Origin: Prototheca cutis
Lineage: Eukaryota; Chlorophyta; Trebouxiophyceae; Chlorellales; Chlorellaceae
NCBI GenBank assembly: GCA_002897115.2
Contig: BCIH01000001.1
Span: 1,758,267-1,822,266, forward strand
Length of the DNA stretch: 64,000 bases
Direction of reading: 5' to 3'
The position numbers were made by a program, and so were the translations under genes. Of the stretch, positions 44,552 to 55,563 are shown piece after piece (the first letter of the stretch is position 1; every line of letters starts with the position of its first letter). The notes beneath the pieces were generated by a model. That model was not told the DNA's origin and did no database searches. It worked only from the letters and a program-made list of their open reading frames with translations.

Positions 44552-45530
44552 GATGAACTTGGCCTTCTCGGCGTCCTGCTGCGCGACCTGCTTGGCCTCC
44601 ACGGCAGCAGTGTACTCGCGGGAGAAGGTGAGGTTGGTGATGGACACGTCGGCCAGCACGATGTTGAAGTAGCGGGCACGTTCGGTCAGCAGGTCGCGGA
44701 TGTTGGCGCTGACCACCTCACGCATGGTCAGCAGCTGCGAGGCGTTGTACTGCGCGATCACCGACTTGAGCGTCTCCTGGATGATGCTGGGCAGCACGCG
44801 CTCGGCATAGTCGGTGCCAAGCGTCCGGTAAATCTCGGGCAGCTTTGCGATGCTCGGACGGGTCAGCACACGCAGGCCAATGTTGACCTGCACGTTGTGA
44901 GGGTTTTTGTTAGGAAGGGGGGTCTATGAATACATGCTGCTCAATGTGCATGCATGTGCATGTGGGCATCAGAGCGGCCGTCCCACCCCTCTTGTGTGGA
45001 CCGATCCGTACACCCACATGCTACTCGGCAGCAGCAGCAGCCACACACATGCAAGCTGGTGTCCAGGACCACATGGGTACCTTCTACAGCATAATCTCGC
45101 AACCCCACCCCGCACTACCACCCACCATCTGCAGGTCCCTAGAGCCGGAGGTGGAGGTGATGACGTTGGGCCTGGCGCGGACGTCGAAGATGATGGGCCG
45201 CTCGAACCAGGGGACAATGAAGTGCGTACCCTCAGCATACACCTTGTCCTTAATACCGCCAATGCGGTCGAACACGATGGCCCTGCGGGGGTGGGTCATG
45301 GAAGTCTCGGGACACTGAGCACGCCGGGACCCGAAGGCCATGCATCCCGCTCGCGATACAGATCCCGGCGCGGGCCAAAGACCACAAGGTATGGCTCACC
45401 TGTGACCACCCTCCACGTTGAATATGCTCTGCAGACCGGCGTAGGTCACAGCGCCACCCACGGCCAGGAGCTGGAGCAGGCGGGCAGGGCCCGGCCCGCT
45501 GGGCACCTTGATGTTGCGCACGTTCTCCAT
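44552..45530 (-). CDS. PHB2: Prohibitin 2, 3' end lost in gap
   Basis: Three exons, 45530-45400, 45282-45126 and 44887-44552, in phase, give the first 208 residues; the last 80-90 lie in the gap (donor ATC|GTACGC at 44551-44550). The N terminus has one hydrophobic anchor ([20 protein letters not shown]), then the PHB domain: [95 protein letters not shown]. The last motif is near-invariant in PHB2. Prohibitins form large rings in the inner mitochondrial membrane that support cristae and protease control. The last exon(s) are expected between about 43.8 and 44.45 kb. Confidence 0.95.
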
Positions 45531-46033
45531 CCGCGCGGCAAACAAAGTCGCAGATCAATGTGGAGAAAATCCCGTCCCACGGTGTGCAATGCATGCATGA
45601 CCCCAATGGAGAACTCCCGCGAGGATGGTGACTCGTCCCAAGGCGGAGGCGCATTCTTCGTTCGTCATCATCCGTGACGTACGGGCACCATCCATGATTA
45701 GGCCTCTCGCGTTCTGGCACGCGAGGATCAGACAGCCAAGCTTTGCCACTCTGAAAACTGCATTATTGAGTCATTTCGTTTTTGTGAGCTTGTGCACGGG
45801 GCTTGCCAGCACGATTGCCCAAGCTGAATAGGGACAAGCGACCCAGCACCAGCGCGTGCCAAGCACCAGCTTCCAGAGGAAAACCACGCAACGCCTAGAA
45901 CCGCTCGCACCCCCAACCCCTACATCTCATCCCCTGAGTACTCCTTGACTGCAAGGAGCAGGGGCATCTGCGCTTCGTTCGAGCTGCTGAGCGTCAAACG
46001 GAGCTCCTCCTGGTGACTGGGCAGCGCGTTATC
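45531..46033. other. Divergent promoter region
   Basis: About 0.5 kb between the prohibitin 5' end (-) and the small membrane-protein gene (+). No feature recognised. Confidence 0.4.
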
Positions 46034-46343
46034 ATGGCCCTTGGAGACACGGTGTTCAAGGCTGCCAGCACTGTGCTGGGCCTGGGGACCCTGGCTGCTG
46101 GAGCGTGGTTCCTTGCAATGTCGGCAAACACCATCATGCGGGCACAGGTGCGCATGGCTAGCGGGGGCCCAGTGTTGTATCGGGTGGCATTGACCGGCAC
46201 GATGTCACTCTCTGCTCTGGTTCGACAGTCAGTCTGAAGGGCTGGCGCCGCGGGATAAGTGCGTGCATGCTGACACTTTTCCATGCGTGCAGAGCCCCGA
46301 GGAGCAAGGAAAACCGTTGGACAGGAGTGCTGCTCAGGAGTGA
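46034..46343 (+). CDS. Small single-pass membrane protein (54 aa)
   Basis: Two exons, 46034-46147 and 46293-46343, phase 0, 54 residues. Exon 1 encodes MALGDTVFKAASTVLGLGTL and a hydrophobic stretch to about residue 28, then NTIMRAQ; exon 2 adds SPEEQGKPLDRSAAQE. Shape and charge resemble the small single-pass subunits or assembly factors of mitochondrial respiratory complexes, but I do not recognise the family. Clean splice sites (CAG|gtgcgc ... tgcag|AGC) and a sensible hydrophilic tail support a real gene. It is too short for similarity to be judged by eye. Confidence 0.6.
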
Positions 46344-46816
46344 AAGGCATGAACATGGGTGCTAGAGGAACGGGGTTGGTGCCACACCCTAAGACCTGGC
46401 GTTTCTTTCATCGGCCCATTTGTGTGTGTTGGGATGAGAATATTCACCGCCGGCACTCGAAACGATATTGCCAGTGACAGGAGTGTCTTAGGGTGATCTC
46501 GACACATGCTGGCTTGCTCTGATGGCCCCCAACAAATCCGGACCAGTGCCACCGGTGTCACCGTCCCTGATCCCCAATCGCCTCCGCCCCTATCAAGTTT
46601 AATGCTGACGTCTGCACACTACCCGTGCTCTGGAAAGGAGTCATGGTCACACGCAGCTTGCAGTCAATTGGGGTCAGAAAGAAGGAACACAACAAAAAAG
46701 GCAACAAGCCATTGGCTTGGTTTGAATGGCTGCACCGACGCCCTGCAGCTTCGCTACCGGCACGCTCATCCAGAGCATGTGGCAGGCACAGAGATCAAGG
46801 CCCTGGGCCGAGCCGT
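46344..46816. other. Intergenic between convergent genes
   Basis: 3' flanks of the small membrane protein (+) and the secreted protein (-). No feature recognised. Confidence 0.4.
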
Positions 46817-47321
46817 TTAGAAGCCAAAGCTCGCGGGGGGGTCGATTTGGGTGATGTTGGCCGGGTAGGAGAACTCCTTGTCCAGATACGCGGTGAGTAA
46901 GATGTACTGGCCAATCTCTGTGATGCCCGAGCGGTCGTTAATGCAGAGGGTGGCTTTGAAGGGGTTTGAGTTGCCACGATTCTTCATAGTCCGGCTGTAG
47001 TACATCAGATCCTGCTCGGTGTAAAAGTCTAGCTGGTAGCTGGTGGCGTTGTACTCTGGGTCGGTGAAGTCAAAATAAAAGCAGTTCATGCCCCCGTCGT
47101 CCGCCTCAGGAAATCCAACCAGGTAGAACGTTCCCGCAGGGGCCCTCAAGGAAGGGGCAACGGCATCTCCCTGCACGGCATGGGGAGCTTGTGAGAGTAT
47201 CAGCAGGGACACGTTCACAGGAATGGCGTGCCAGCAACCCCTGACTCCCCTAACTCGCCCCGCCTACCAAGGTTGCCAGGAGCAACGCGCCCAGTACCAG
47301 CGCGCAGATGCCCTTAAACAT
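46817..47321 (-). CDS. Secreted protein A of a divergent paralog pair
   Basis: Two exons, 47321-47268 and 47170-46817, phase 0, 135 residues. Exon 1 is a signal peptide (MFKGICALVLGALLLATL). The mature part reads APAGTFYLVGFPEADDGGMNCFYFDF, YQLDFYTEQDLMYYSRTM, ATLCIND and then a strand-rich end. The family is not recognised. The same spacing of motifs (TxYxxxFP..C.FF......LxFYxxQDLMY) occurs in the plus-strand gene at 48.5-49.1 kb, so the two are duplicates facing away from each other. Likely an extracellular or vacuolar protein. Two Cys and one NAT sequon are visible. Confidence 0.75.
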
Positions 47322-48498
47322 GGAGGCTCCGCGCGGCACTCACTTATGACCGAACCACTCTAAGAAATTTGTGGAATGGGTTGCAAACCGTTTAAGAGCC
47401 ATGAGAGTGTTTGCACACAACAAGGTGGTCGAACACGGTGTAGAGCCCGAAAAGCCGGCTGCAGCCTCTCTCACCTCCCCCAAACTCGTTCAAGCAGCTT
47501 GGCAAGGTGCAGTTATCCCTTTTACGCCGCAGTGTGCGGTGCTTGGTCAATTGTGGTCTGTTGCGCTCGCACCAGAGATCATGCGATACCACCGTTGGGG
47601 TGCTGAGAGGGGGCCGGCCAGCCGGGCCCCGGGCCCGGACCGGGGCCCGACGGGTCTGGATTCGGATCCCGAGTGGACATCCCAATGCATACATCCCTGC
47701 ATCCCAGTCTACTGCAATTTAAATTCAAGTGCGGTTTATTAGTACTGGGTTGACGGGGTGCGCCCACTGGAGTGGTTGGGTGGAAGGCAACCATGACACC
47801 ACGTTGGACAAACAGGCGGCCTTGTGCCCGCCTCGATCACCGTTTCGTCGCACGACGCATGGGAGCGTCCGCCAATTGTAATTTCAGCATCCACGTTGAA
47901 ATTGGAACGTATCGTCGAGTTCTGTCTCGCGGAGGCCTCACCGCATGGAGCGAGTGCAAGGTCCATGAGAGTCAGGACTTGAGCGCACAGCCATTGGCTT
48001 CCTGCCTCAAAGGGCCGCCAGAAACCTCACCTTCCCCCCACCGGAGCTCTAAATCAAGCGAGTCATTGCACTGTTCCCAAACCTGGTGCATCCACTGACG
48101 ATGTGCCAAGGGACTGGAAAGTGCTCATGCTTGCAGGAAACGAAATGCGACTCTGCACCTGCAGCACCACAAATGCCTTGCGCGTCCGGAGCCGGACCCG
48201 GGTTCATCCCGTGTTTCCAGGCAGGCTGGCGCTATGGGGCCCTCCCCGCAGTGGATAGAAATCGCGTACGCTGCACCAAAAGTTCACACGGGTTCTGTTT
48301 TCTAGGTACGCTCATGAAGAGATGCTGCATGTTCGGAGAGAGGCAGGGCGCTTTCCGTGCGTGCATGCTGGGACCTGGGTGCCGAATGGCAGTGTCGTGT
48401 CCCTTCGAACCCACGCCTGGGAGCCGTACAATTTCCACCACTTCTTTGATTGCAGGACCCAAGTCATGGTACTTGCGAGTACCAGTGTCCGCGACAGG
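47322..48498. other. Shared 5' region of the divergent secreted pair
   Basis: About 1.2 kb between two related genes transcribed away from each other. No exon was recognised; candidate shared promoter. Confidence 0.4.
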
Positions 48499-49053
48499 AT
48501 GAGGAGGATCAGCGCTGGCTCGTTCGTGCTGGTGGCCATGGCCTGCTCCGTCCTGGTGCGGCCCCGGTGTCAGATGACAAGACCTGACTGAATTCAGGCC
48601 GAACATGTGATCTTTAAATTCTGTGACTGAACCCATTCGACGCCTCCCCTTTTCTCGCAGGCCGCTGGCAACCTGGAGGACTATGGAGCCGACCGCCGTG
48701 GCCTGGCTGTCACTGCCAATACCACGCTGCCCTCTGGCACCTATTACGTGCTAACTTTTCCAGACTATGACACCCGCTGCCTCTTCTTCAACATCTCCCT
48801 GCCCGGTTACGACTCCGACCTGCTGCGGCTGAACTTTTACAACAGCCAAGACCTGATGTACCATGAGGACCGGCTCACCGTGGCCGCACATGCCGTCCGC
48901 GTAAACGATACCAAGTGCCTGCCCATGTACCAAGGACTGTTCGGCCAACTCGAGTACATCAAAGTGTCGCCCCGGATCAGGGGCCTGTCACGAGCCAAGA
49001 GCTCCACGGGCAACCTCACCCGCACCACGGCGCCCGCCTGGACGCTGGAGTGA
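48499..49053 (+). CDS. Secreted protein B of a divergent paralog pair
   Basis: Two exons, 48499-48555 and 48661-49053, phase 0, 149 residues; an in-frame ATG at 48466 would add 11. Exon 1 is a signal peptide (MRRISAGSFVLVAMACSVL). The mature part carries LPSGTYYVLTFPDYDTRCLFF, LLRLNFYNSQDLMYHEDR, VNDTKCLPMYQGLFGQLEYIKVSP and a Ser/Thr-rich tail. It is clearly related to the minus-strand gene at 46.8-47.3 kb through the FP...C.F and FYxxQDLMY motifs, with sequons NTT, NIS and NLT. I do not recognise the family. The 3' end could differ if the Cys-rich frame at 49.2 kb is a further exon. Confidence 0.72.
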
Positions 49054-49195
49054 GCAGAGAGCCCTTGGGCGACTCCATGTCCTGCCCACCACGTGAAAGC
49101 TCCCACCCCTCTGCCTGCACAATTGTATGCATGGCATCTGCATTGCTCCCTCTGTTTATTTCATTCTTTTGTCTCCTGAAACACGTTGCTCATTC

Positions 49196-49393
49196 ATGCC
49201 TGAGAAGTGCAACATCTTTGGATGGGGCTTCACGGCGGTCAACGATCTGCGTCATCGTCGCTCCCTTGCCTTCCCCTGTTCCAAGGGCATGGTGCACCTA
49301 GCAGGCGCCGAGCGAGCTGTCCGATGCTACTACTCCTCCGGCCCCACTGACTCATGCATCCCGGACGAGCCTCACTATTTCTACACAGATTGA
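49196..49393 (+). CDS. Possible exon or small Cys-rich ORF
   Basis: An open frame reading PEKCNIFGWGFTAV, SLAFPCSKGMVHL, AVRCYYSSG and DSCIPDEPHYFYTD then a stop at 49391-49393. It has four Cys and looks like a secreted domain end, but there is no signal peptide of its own and no certain splice acceptor. It may be a 3' exon of the secreted gene just upstream, an alternative end, or a decayed third copy. Confidence 0.35.
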   Translation: MPEKCNIFGWGFTAVNDLRHRRSLAFPCSKGMVHLAGAERAVRCYYSSGPTDSCIPDEPHYFYTD

Positions 49394-49842
49394 AAGCATA
49401 GCAGGTCAGGGACTGCCCGAGAGTGCAGTGGACACTGGCAGATATTGCCTGGTGGTTGGCTGGGATGGCAATGACATGCCGGTATGCATCTGCAAGGCGT
49501 CGATTCAAACGTACATGTCCAGGCATGTATGCTTGCCATCCATCACCAGGAGCAGACCTGCAGGCCAAAGATGTTGATGGGAGTGCCTCTGTGCATCCTC
49601 AGCAATCACATGGGGACACACACGCCGTCAGGGCTCCTCCGTCCCGGTGCACTTGATGCGCCTGCAGGGTTTGTGGCTTTTCGAATGGTGGATGTGCGGC
49701 TCGCAAGTGTAACCAGGATCATGGCCTGCAATCCAGGGCCAAACAATGCCACCACTCCCTCCCTAGGGCCAAGCACGATCACCGTTCCGTCCCCCACTCC
49801 AAACCCCGGGAAAGCCCACACAACGCATGCATGCATTCCGTT
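49394..49842. other. Intergenic
   Basis: Between the secreted-protein gene and the end of glutathione reductase (-). Nothing recognised. Confidence 0.4.
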
Positions 49843-52227
49843 TCACCTTGTGGGGCCGGACATGGTGACCCACTCTTCTGCGGAGCTGGGGTGGATGCCG
49901 ATGGTGGCATCAAACTGGGTCTTGGTGGCCCCACACTTGATGGCGATGGCCAGCCCCTGCATGATCTCACCGGCCTCGGGGCCGACCATGTGGGCGCCGA
50001 CCACCTTGTCCGAGCCCACGTGCACCAGCAGCTTCATCAGCGTGCGCTCCTCGCTGCCGCTCAGCGTGTTGCGCATGGGCCTGAAGCGGGAGACGTATAC
50101 GTCCAACTCTCCGGCAAACAGCTCCGCGGCCTCGGTCTCGTGCGGCCCCACCGCCGCCAGTGGAGGCTGGCAAAACACGGCCGTCGGCACGGCCTCGTAG
50201 TCAGGGGCCACGGGGTCGCCGCCACCAAACAGCGTCGCCGCCAGGGCCTTGCCCTCCGCAATCGCCACGGGCGTCAGACACATGCGGTCGGTGGCATCCC
50301 CAATGGACCAAATGGACGGCACCCGCGTCTGACCGTACGTGTCCACGCGGATGGCATTCGTCTTGGGGTCAAGTTCCACGCCCGCGTCCTCCAGGCCCAG
50401 CCCACGCGTGTGCGGGTGCCGCCCCGTCGCCATCATCACCTTGCCACAGGCGATTGTTTGGCTCGCGCCGCTGGCATCGGTGTAGTGCAGCAGGAACGAG
50501 CCGTCGCCCAGCTTCTCAATGCGCTGGGGGTGGCACTCGGGGTGCAGCGAGATGCCGCGCCGCGCCATGTTCTCCGCCACCATCGCCCGACACTCCCCGT
50601 CAAAACTGTTAACAAAGCAGGTGTGTGGGATGGTTGTGCGCGCCCAGGCAGTGGGCATCAAGGCGCCGCCTAGTGGACCCATGACAAAAAAGGGCACACC
50701 CCCCCACCCCAGAAACCGTATACTACTCACTGGCGCAGGGGGAGCGGGGCACGGTACATGAGGTGCACGTCGGCCCCCAGGCCAGCAAAGATTCCGGCAA
50801 ACTCCACCGCAATGTACCCAGCGCCCAGCACAACGATGGGCTTGTCGGGGTAATCGTCCAGCACCAGGGCATCGTCTGACGTCATGGCATACTCCTGCAG
50901 GCATGGTTGGGATTGTTGAAACGAGCCACTAGTACTGCTGCTGCTGCTGTCGTTGTTGTATGGTCATGCCGGCGGGTCCTCAGGTGAAACACCCCCCTCC
51001 TGCGTTCTCCCTCCATGCATCCTCATCATGGAAAGCGTACCGCGCCAGGGATGGAGAGCTTGACAGCATAAGCCCCAGTGGCCACCAGGATGTTCTTGGT
51101 CTTGAGCCGCCGCACCGAACCGTCGGCCGCCCGGACCTCGACGGTGTGAGGGTCCAGCACCACGCCGCGACCCTCTGCATCCAGTCCGACGGTTTGGGGT
51201 ACGCGAGGCATAGGGAAGACACTCGTTTGGTCGCAACTTGAACGAAGGGTTCTGAGACCAGTGGACAAAAGCCCTGGCTCAGCCACGGAAAACACAAGTT
51301 TGGCCCACCGAAGATGCATCCACTCACCCAGCTGCTCAACTCCGGCGTTCTTCAGGATTGTGCCGTACACACTGTTCAGGCGCTCAATCTCCTTGTTCTG
51401 TGGCATGGGGAGAGGAGGAATGTCGTGGGGTGCAGTCCAGAGGTGCTACGATTAGAGGCAGCCCGGCCGTCCAGTCCCCCTTTCCACGAGAGCTCTCTCC
51501 CGCTCTGCCCCCAGCCATCCTCTTCCCAAAGTTGCTGCAACGCGAGTGCACGATCAACCACCAAGCTAGTCGCACCTTTCGGGCGATGAGTTTCTTGATG
51601 TCCACGGGTGGGCGAGCCTCGGCCCAGCCAAATCCCTCCGCGGCACGATAGCCCTCTGAAAACTCCGAGCTGCAGCGCGTGGCAGAGGGATGGCGTCGTA
51701 TGGAATGCCGAGGTGGCCTTGCAAACGCACTGGTGAACCTTCCTTAGGTCAAGCAGCCTGGGCAAAGCAGTCGTCTCACCCATCCCTGCTCAGTCACCAG
51801 TCACGACCCCAACGCACGCATAGACAAGAAGCTTCTTGGGGACGCAACCGCGAATGACGCAGGTGCCGCCAGCACCGCCAATCTCCTCACTGGGCACGAA
51901 TCCAAAAGGCAGCTCCACGATGGCCACCTGTATGTAGGGAGGAGGCAAGGGGGAAGGGGCTGAGGCCGTGGCAGGGTGTCAGGCCGGATGGACTGGGACG
52001 GCTTCCAGGCAATCCCAATCCAAACCAGATGCGCAACAGGATGCGGCCCCGTCTGGCCTCTCCCCTGCCATGCTAGGCGTCTATACTGCATACATGCCAC
52101 ATCCAATGCCATCGCGCACCTTTTTCCCGTATTTGGAGGCGCAGACGCGGGAGGCACGCACGCCCCCAGAGCCGGCGCCAATGGTCACCAGGTCGTACTC
52201 ATAATCCTCGGCGATCTCGTTCGCCAT
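49843..52227 (-). CDS. GR: Glutathione reductase
   Basis: Seven exons, 52227-52120, 51927-51818, 51669-51576, 51397-51328, 51174-51041, 50894-50731 and 50605-49843, fit in phase to 480 residues. FAD motif [13 protein letters not shown]; redox-active C59/C64 in [30 protein letters not shown] motif [15 protein letters not shown]; second FAD motif [18 protein letters not shown]; and the C-terminal interface with the catalytic His in [10 protein letters not shown]. It reduces GSSG with NADPH. The ATG at 52227 ([13 protein letters not shown]) gives a cytosolic form; the frame is open upstream, and ATG 52281 would add 18 residues that are not a typical plastid leader. Confidence 0.95.
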
Positions 52228-52732
52228 GTCGGTCGACGATGCGTCAGATGGGTTTAACACCGCAATCAGATGCTGCAGCATGGAGTAGCGCGCAGCTCTT
52301 TGCAGTCGATGTCTCGCAGCACGGTATTTTTGTGTGTGACGCGGGGTGCGGTGTCGGCACTGGCGGTGATCCTTCTGCTCATCACTTGCGCATGTTTGCA
52401 CGCTGCAGGTCACAATTCTGTCGCCCTGGCGCAAGTGCACCCTGGTCACGATGTACACAGACCAGCCTGTCCCTATGTAAAATTGCCAGTGATTCAGGCG
52501 TGCAAGTCACAATTGGCGCGTGCAGGGACGACCGTGCAGTGGCTTCATCCGTGCGGGTTTATCGTAACAGCGTGGCAACCTCTGTGTGCGTGCCATGGTG
52601 GCATTGCACTGCAGCCCCAATCCAGCTGAGCACTCCAAATGTGCAGCTCCAACACCTATGGATCATCCAGAGCTACCCTTTGGCCCATGCAAAGCGATGG
52701 GGCAGGGCAGTCTCTGCATGACGTCCCCTGGA
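52228..52732. other. Intergenic
   Basis: 5' side of glutathione reductase and 3' side of the next minus-strand gene. No feature recognised. Confidence 0.4.
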
Positions 52733-53533
52733 TCAAAACAGCTGGCCTGTGGAGGTGGCGCCCACGCCCAGTGGCAGGCTGTGAAACCTCAGCACCCGCT
52801 GCAAGAGCTCTGGGTCCACGCCCGCCTCCGCCGCCAGAGCCGTCACCTGATTCGGTGACCTGCCGCGACAGGCCTCCATCAGCACTGCCAGCGGCCGGCT
52901 GGCCAGCCGGCCCCGGTTCAACTCCTCCCGCTCCTCGGGCTTGAGTCGCGGCCGGGACACACTCGCCATTGCACCTGTGCCAGGCAGCTGCAGTGTAAAG
53001 CAGAGGATGTGGGTGTGCACAGGGGGGTAGCGAGTGGACGTTGGGGTTCCCAGGTCGTTGCCTGGAACGACATCATGGGCTAGGTATGCCACCAAAAGCG
53101 CCACTACACCTCGCCAAGGTCATATTCTGCAATGCTGGCTCCAGCGCATCAACATCACCCCACATTCATTTCCCAGGGCCTGTATGTACCTTGGAAATGA
53201 TGGTGGAACGCTGCTGGATCATCCGGCCCAGCTGCAGCGCCTGCGCCCCGACTTGCTTGGTCTGTTCCACTCGCTCGGGCGGCGGTGGCATCGCTGCCAG
53301 CCATGCCTCCCTCGCCACTTCTGCAAGTCCAAGGCATGAACGGGTGATGCAGACAGTCTCTTCAGTAACTCGGTGCGGCTCACCAGGACAGGGCATGTCA
53401 GTCCATGACTGCTCCAAACTGAGTCTCCTCTCACACCTTCCCTGCTGACGGCGCTCTGCGCCTCTGCCGAGAGCGCACTTTCTGCAGCACGACCTGGTGA
53501 TTGTCTCCCGAATCGGCTAAGCCTTGCGCCCAT
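52733..53533 (-). CDS. Small N-myristoylatable protein, possibly NDUFAF4-like
   Basis: Three exons, 53533-53437, 53320-53190 and 52987-52733, in phase, 160 residues. Starts MGARLSRFGRQS, with Gly2 and Ser6 as in N-myristoylation sites. The middle contains an amphipathic helix (TKQVGAQALQLGRMIQQRSTII). The C-terminal third, RLASRPLAVLMEACRG ... LAAEAGVDPELLQRVLRFHSLPLG, resembles the helical end of the complex I assembly factor NDUFAF4 in layout and size (about 175 residues there, also MGA...). That match is weak and made from memory. No signal peptide or membrane segment. Confidence 0.6.
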
Positions 53534-53901
53534 GTTTGGGGACGAGGGTGTCACCCCTCTGCGGTCGATATGCAAGGGTTGCCGACTGGGTGGTCGCCAG
53601 CACGTCCGCCCCTCCTAGGGCCCTATCTACCGCTTCTTTGGCGCATGCGTCGTTCGTTCCATATTCATTTTTAAGACATGGTTATCGGGATCCGGGTAAG
53701 CGATGGCCAAATCCTCATGTCGCGTGCATGGCTGTTACGAACTGATCGCCCCTGGATGCGAACGCATTCGGCCTGGCCCATCTGCATGGGGACGTAAAGC
53801 TTGCCCGATTGCATTGTCTCCCGTATATTTACGCATCATCATCCACTCCAATCAGACGTGGCATTGTTGGAGATGAAGGTCCAGGTCTTTGCGAGGGCAT
53901 C
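53534..53901. other. Divergent promoter region
   Basis: Between the myristoylatable-protein gene (-) and the uS5 gene (+); nothing else seen. Confidence 0.4.
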
Positions 53902-55249
53902 ATGAACGCCATGGCGCATGCATCGCAGCTGCGGTGCGCCACCTTCAAGGCCCGGTGCTGGGAGGCCCCTCCCAGCACCATCGTCGTGCATCCATTTACG
54001 GGCACGGCTCCACTTGCGCGTTCGTTTTCAAGCAATCATCATCTTGAGAAGCGGCAGACGCGGCATTGCCCCGTGGAGACCTATGCCAGGGTGCGGATCC
54101 CCTTGGAGGACCTGGACTCCGACAGTGAGGACGAGGACGACGACGAGGAGGAGGAGGAGGAGGACCTCGAAGGGCCTCTCCGACTGGAACCTGGCTTTGA
54201 GAACAAGATTGTTCAAGTTCGGCGCGTGACCAAGGTCGTTAAAGGCGGCAAGCAGCTCAAATTTAGAGTGGTGGTGAGTACCAGTGGTGGCGGTGGGGGG
54301 CAAACGTTTAGGGACTTGGTGATCTCATTCCTCATCCAGTGGCCGCTTCATTGTGAAAAATCATGACTGTGCTTGAAGCCAATGCATGCATTGCCAGTGG
54401 GACACTTGCTGGTGGAGGGGCCAAGGCTTACGGCACTGACTCCTGCGCCGCCTCCCATTCCTGGGACTGCCGCACCGGGGGTTGCTGTACGACCCAGTGC
54501 GTCTCCAAACACCCCTCGACCGCCACCTGCACCTCCGATCCACAGATCGTGCTGGGAAATAGTGCTGGCACAGTGGGCACTGCCAGCGCCTCTGCCCGTG
54601 AGATTTCAGAGGCTGTGAAGAAGGCCACGCGCAAGGCCCAGCGGCACCTAGTCGACGTCACGCTCACTAAGAAGACCGGGTCCCTGCCCCACCCATACGA
54701 GTCCAAACACTGCGGCGCACGGGTGAGTTGTTTCCTAGGTGTAGTACGGGCTGCGCGGTGCAGTGTGCGGGGGTATGTGCTCGGTGTTTTCTTTCTTTCC
54801 AACCACTGGCATTGCTTGGTCCCTGTTCCCTGCGAGCATGCGCATGGTCACGAATGCAGTCTTGGGCATGGTCCCGAGCGCGGCCACGAGGGCCTCTCCG
54901 CTCATGCTCATGTCCCTCCAACATCCCCCAGCACACCCCCCCAACAACCGATTCCACCACCATCAAACAAGTGTAGGTGCGGCTGCTGCCGGCGTCCGAG
55001 GGTACGGGTTTGATTGCAGGCGGTGCGGTCAGGACCGTGCTGGAGCTTGCCGGCGTACGGAATGCCTTTGGCAAGCAGGTCGGCTGCAACAATGCACTGA
55101 ACAATGCCAAGGCCGCCGTGGCAGGGCTGGCTGCCATGCGGGACGTGCACGAGATTGCCGAGTTGCGCGGCGTATCAGTGGACAAGGTGTTGGGCCGGCA
55201 ACCCCACACCAAGACCCCCGTGGAAGAGCCCTCGGCTGCCCCCTCATGA
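53902..55249 (+). CDS. rps5: Plastid ribosomal protein uS5
   Basis: Three exons, 53902-54273, 54546-54722 and 54977-55249, phase 0, 273 residues. N-terminal ~60 residues are Ala/Ser/Arg-rich, a transit-peptide type. Then an acidic run ([17 protein letters not shown]) leads into the uS5 core: [56 protein letters not shown], and the C-terminal domain [26 protein letters not shown] ... [19 protein letters not shown]. The GxGxGKA loop of typical uS5 reads TASASA here. uS5 sits at the decoding side of the bacterial-type small subunit. A plastid location is likelier than mitochondrial from sequence style, but not proven. Confidence 0.88.
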
Positions 55250-55563
55250 TGAACAGCGCACACTTTCTTTCTCATGTCACAACGATGATCGCACAGCATG
55301 TCTGCAATGGCACGCACGCAAGAGAGTCGACTCCCCATGGTGGCAAGGCCGCAGGCAGGCGGGGAGGGTCTTGGATCTTGGGATCCAGATGCCGCATAGA
55401 CTGTACTCCAGGGCGAAGCAGCTCTCCCAGGGCTGTCATTGTCATCCCACACAGCCAGGGAAGAAAGAAATAACAGGGATATCTGGCGCCCAGCGGACCA
55501 GCAAGACTAGCTGCTGCACAGGAGACGGTCTGACTGGGCATGCAATCCCAGGGATAAATTCCC
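55250..55563. other. Intergenic between convergent genes
   Basis: 3' flanks of uS5 (+) and V-ATPase G (-); nothing else seen. Confidence 0.45.

Noticed and set aside
43685..44929. Long poly-proline/poly-glycine open frames
   Set aside because: They are made of the C homopolymer and undetermined bases and have no coding content.
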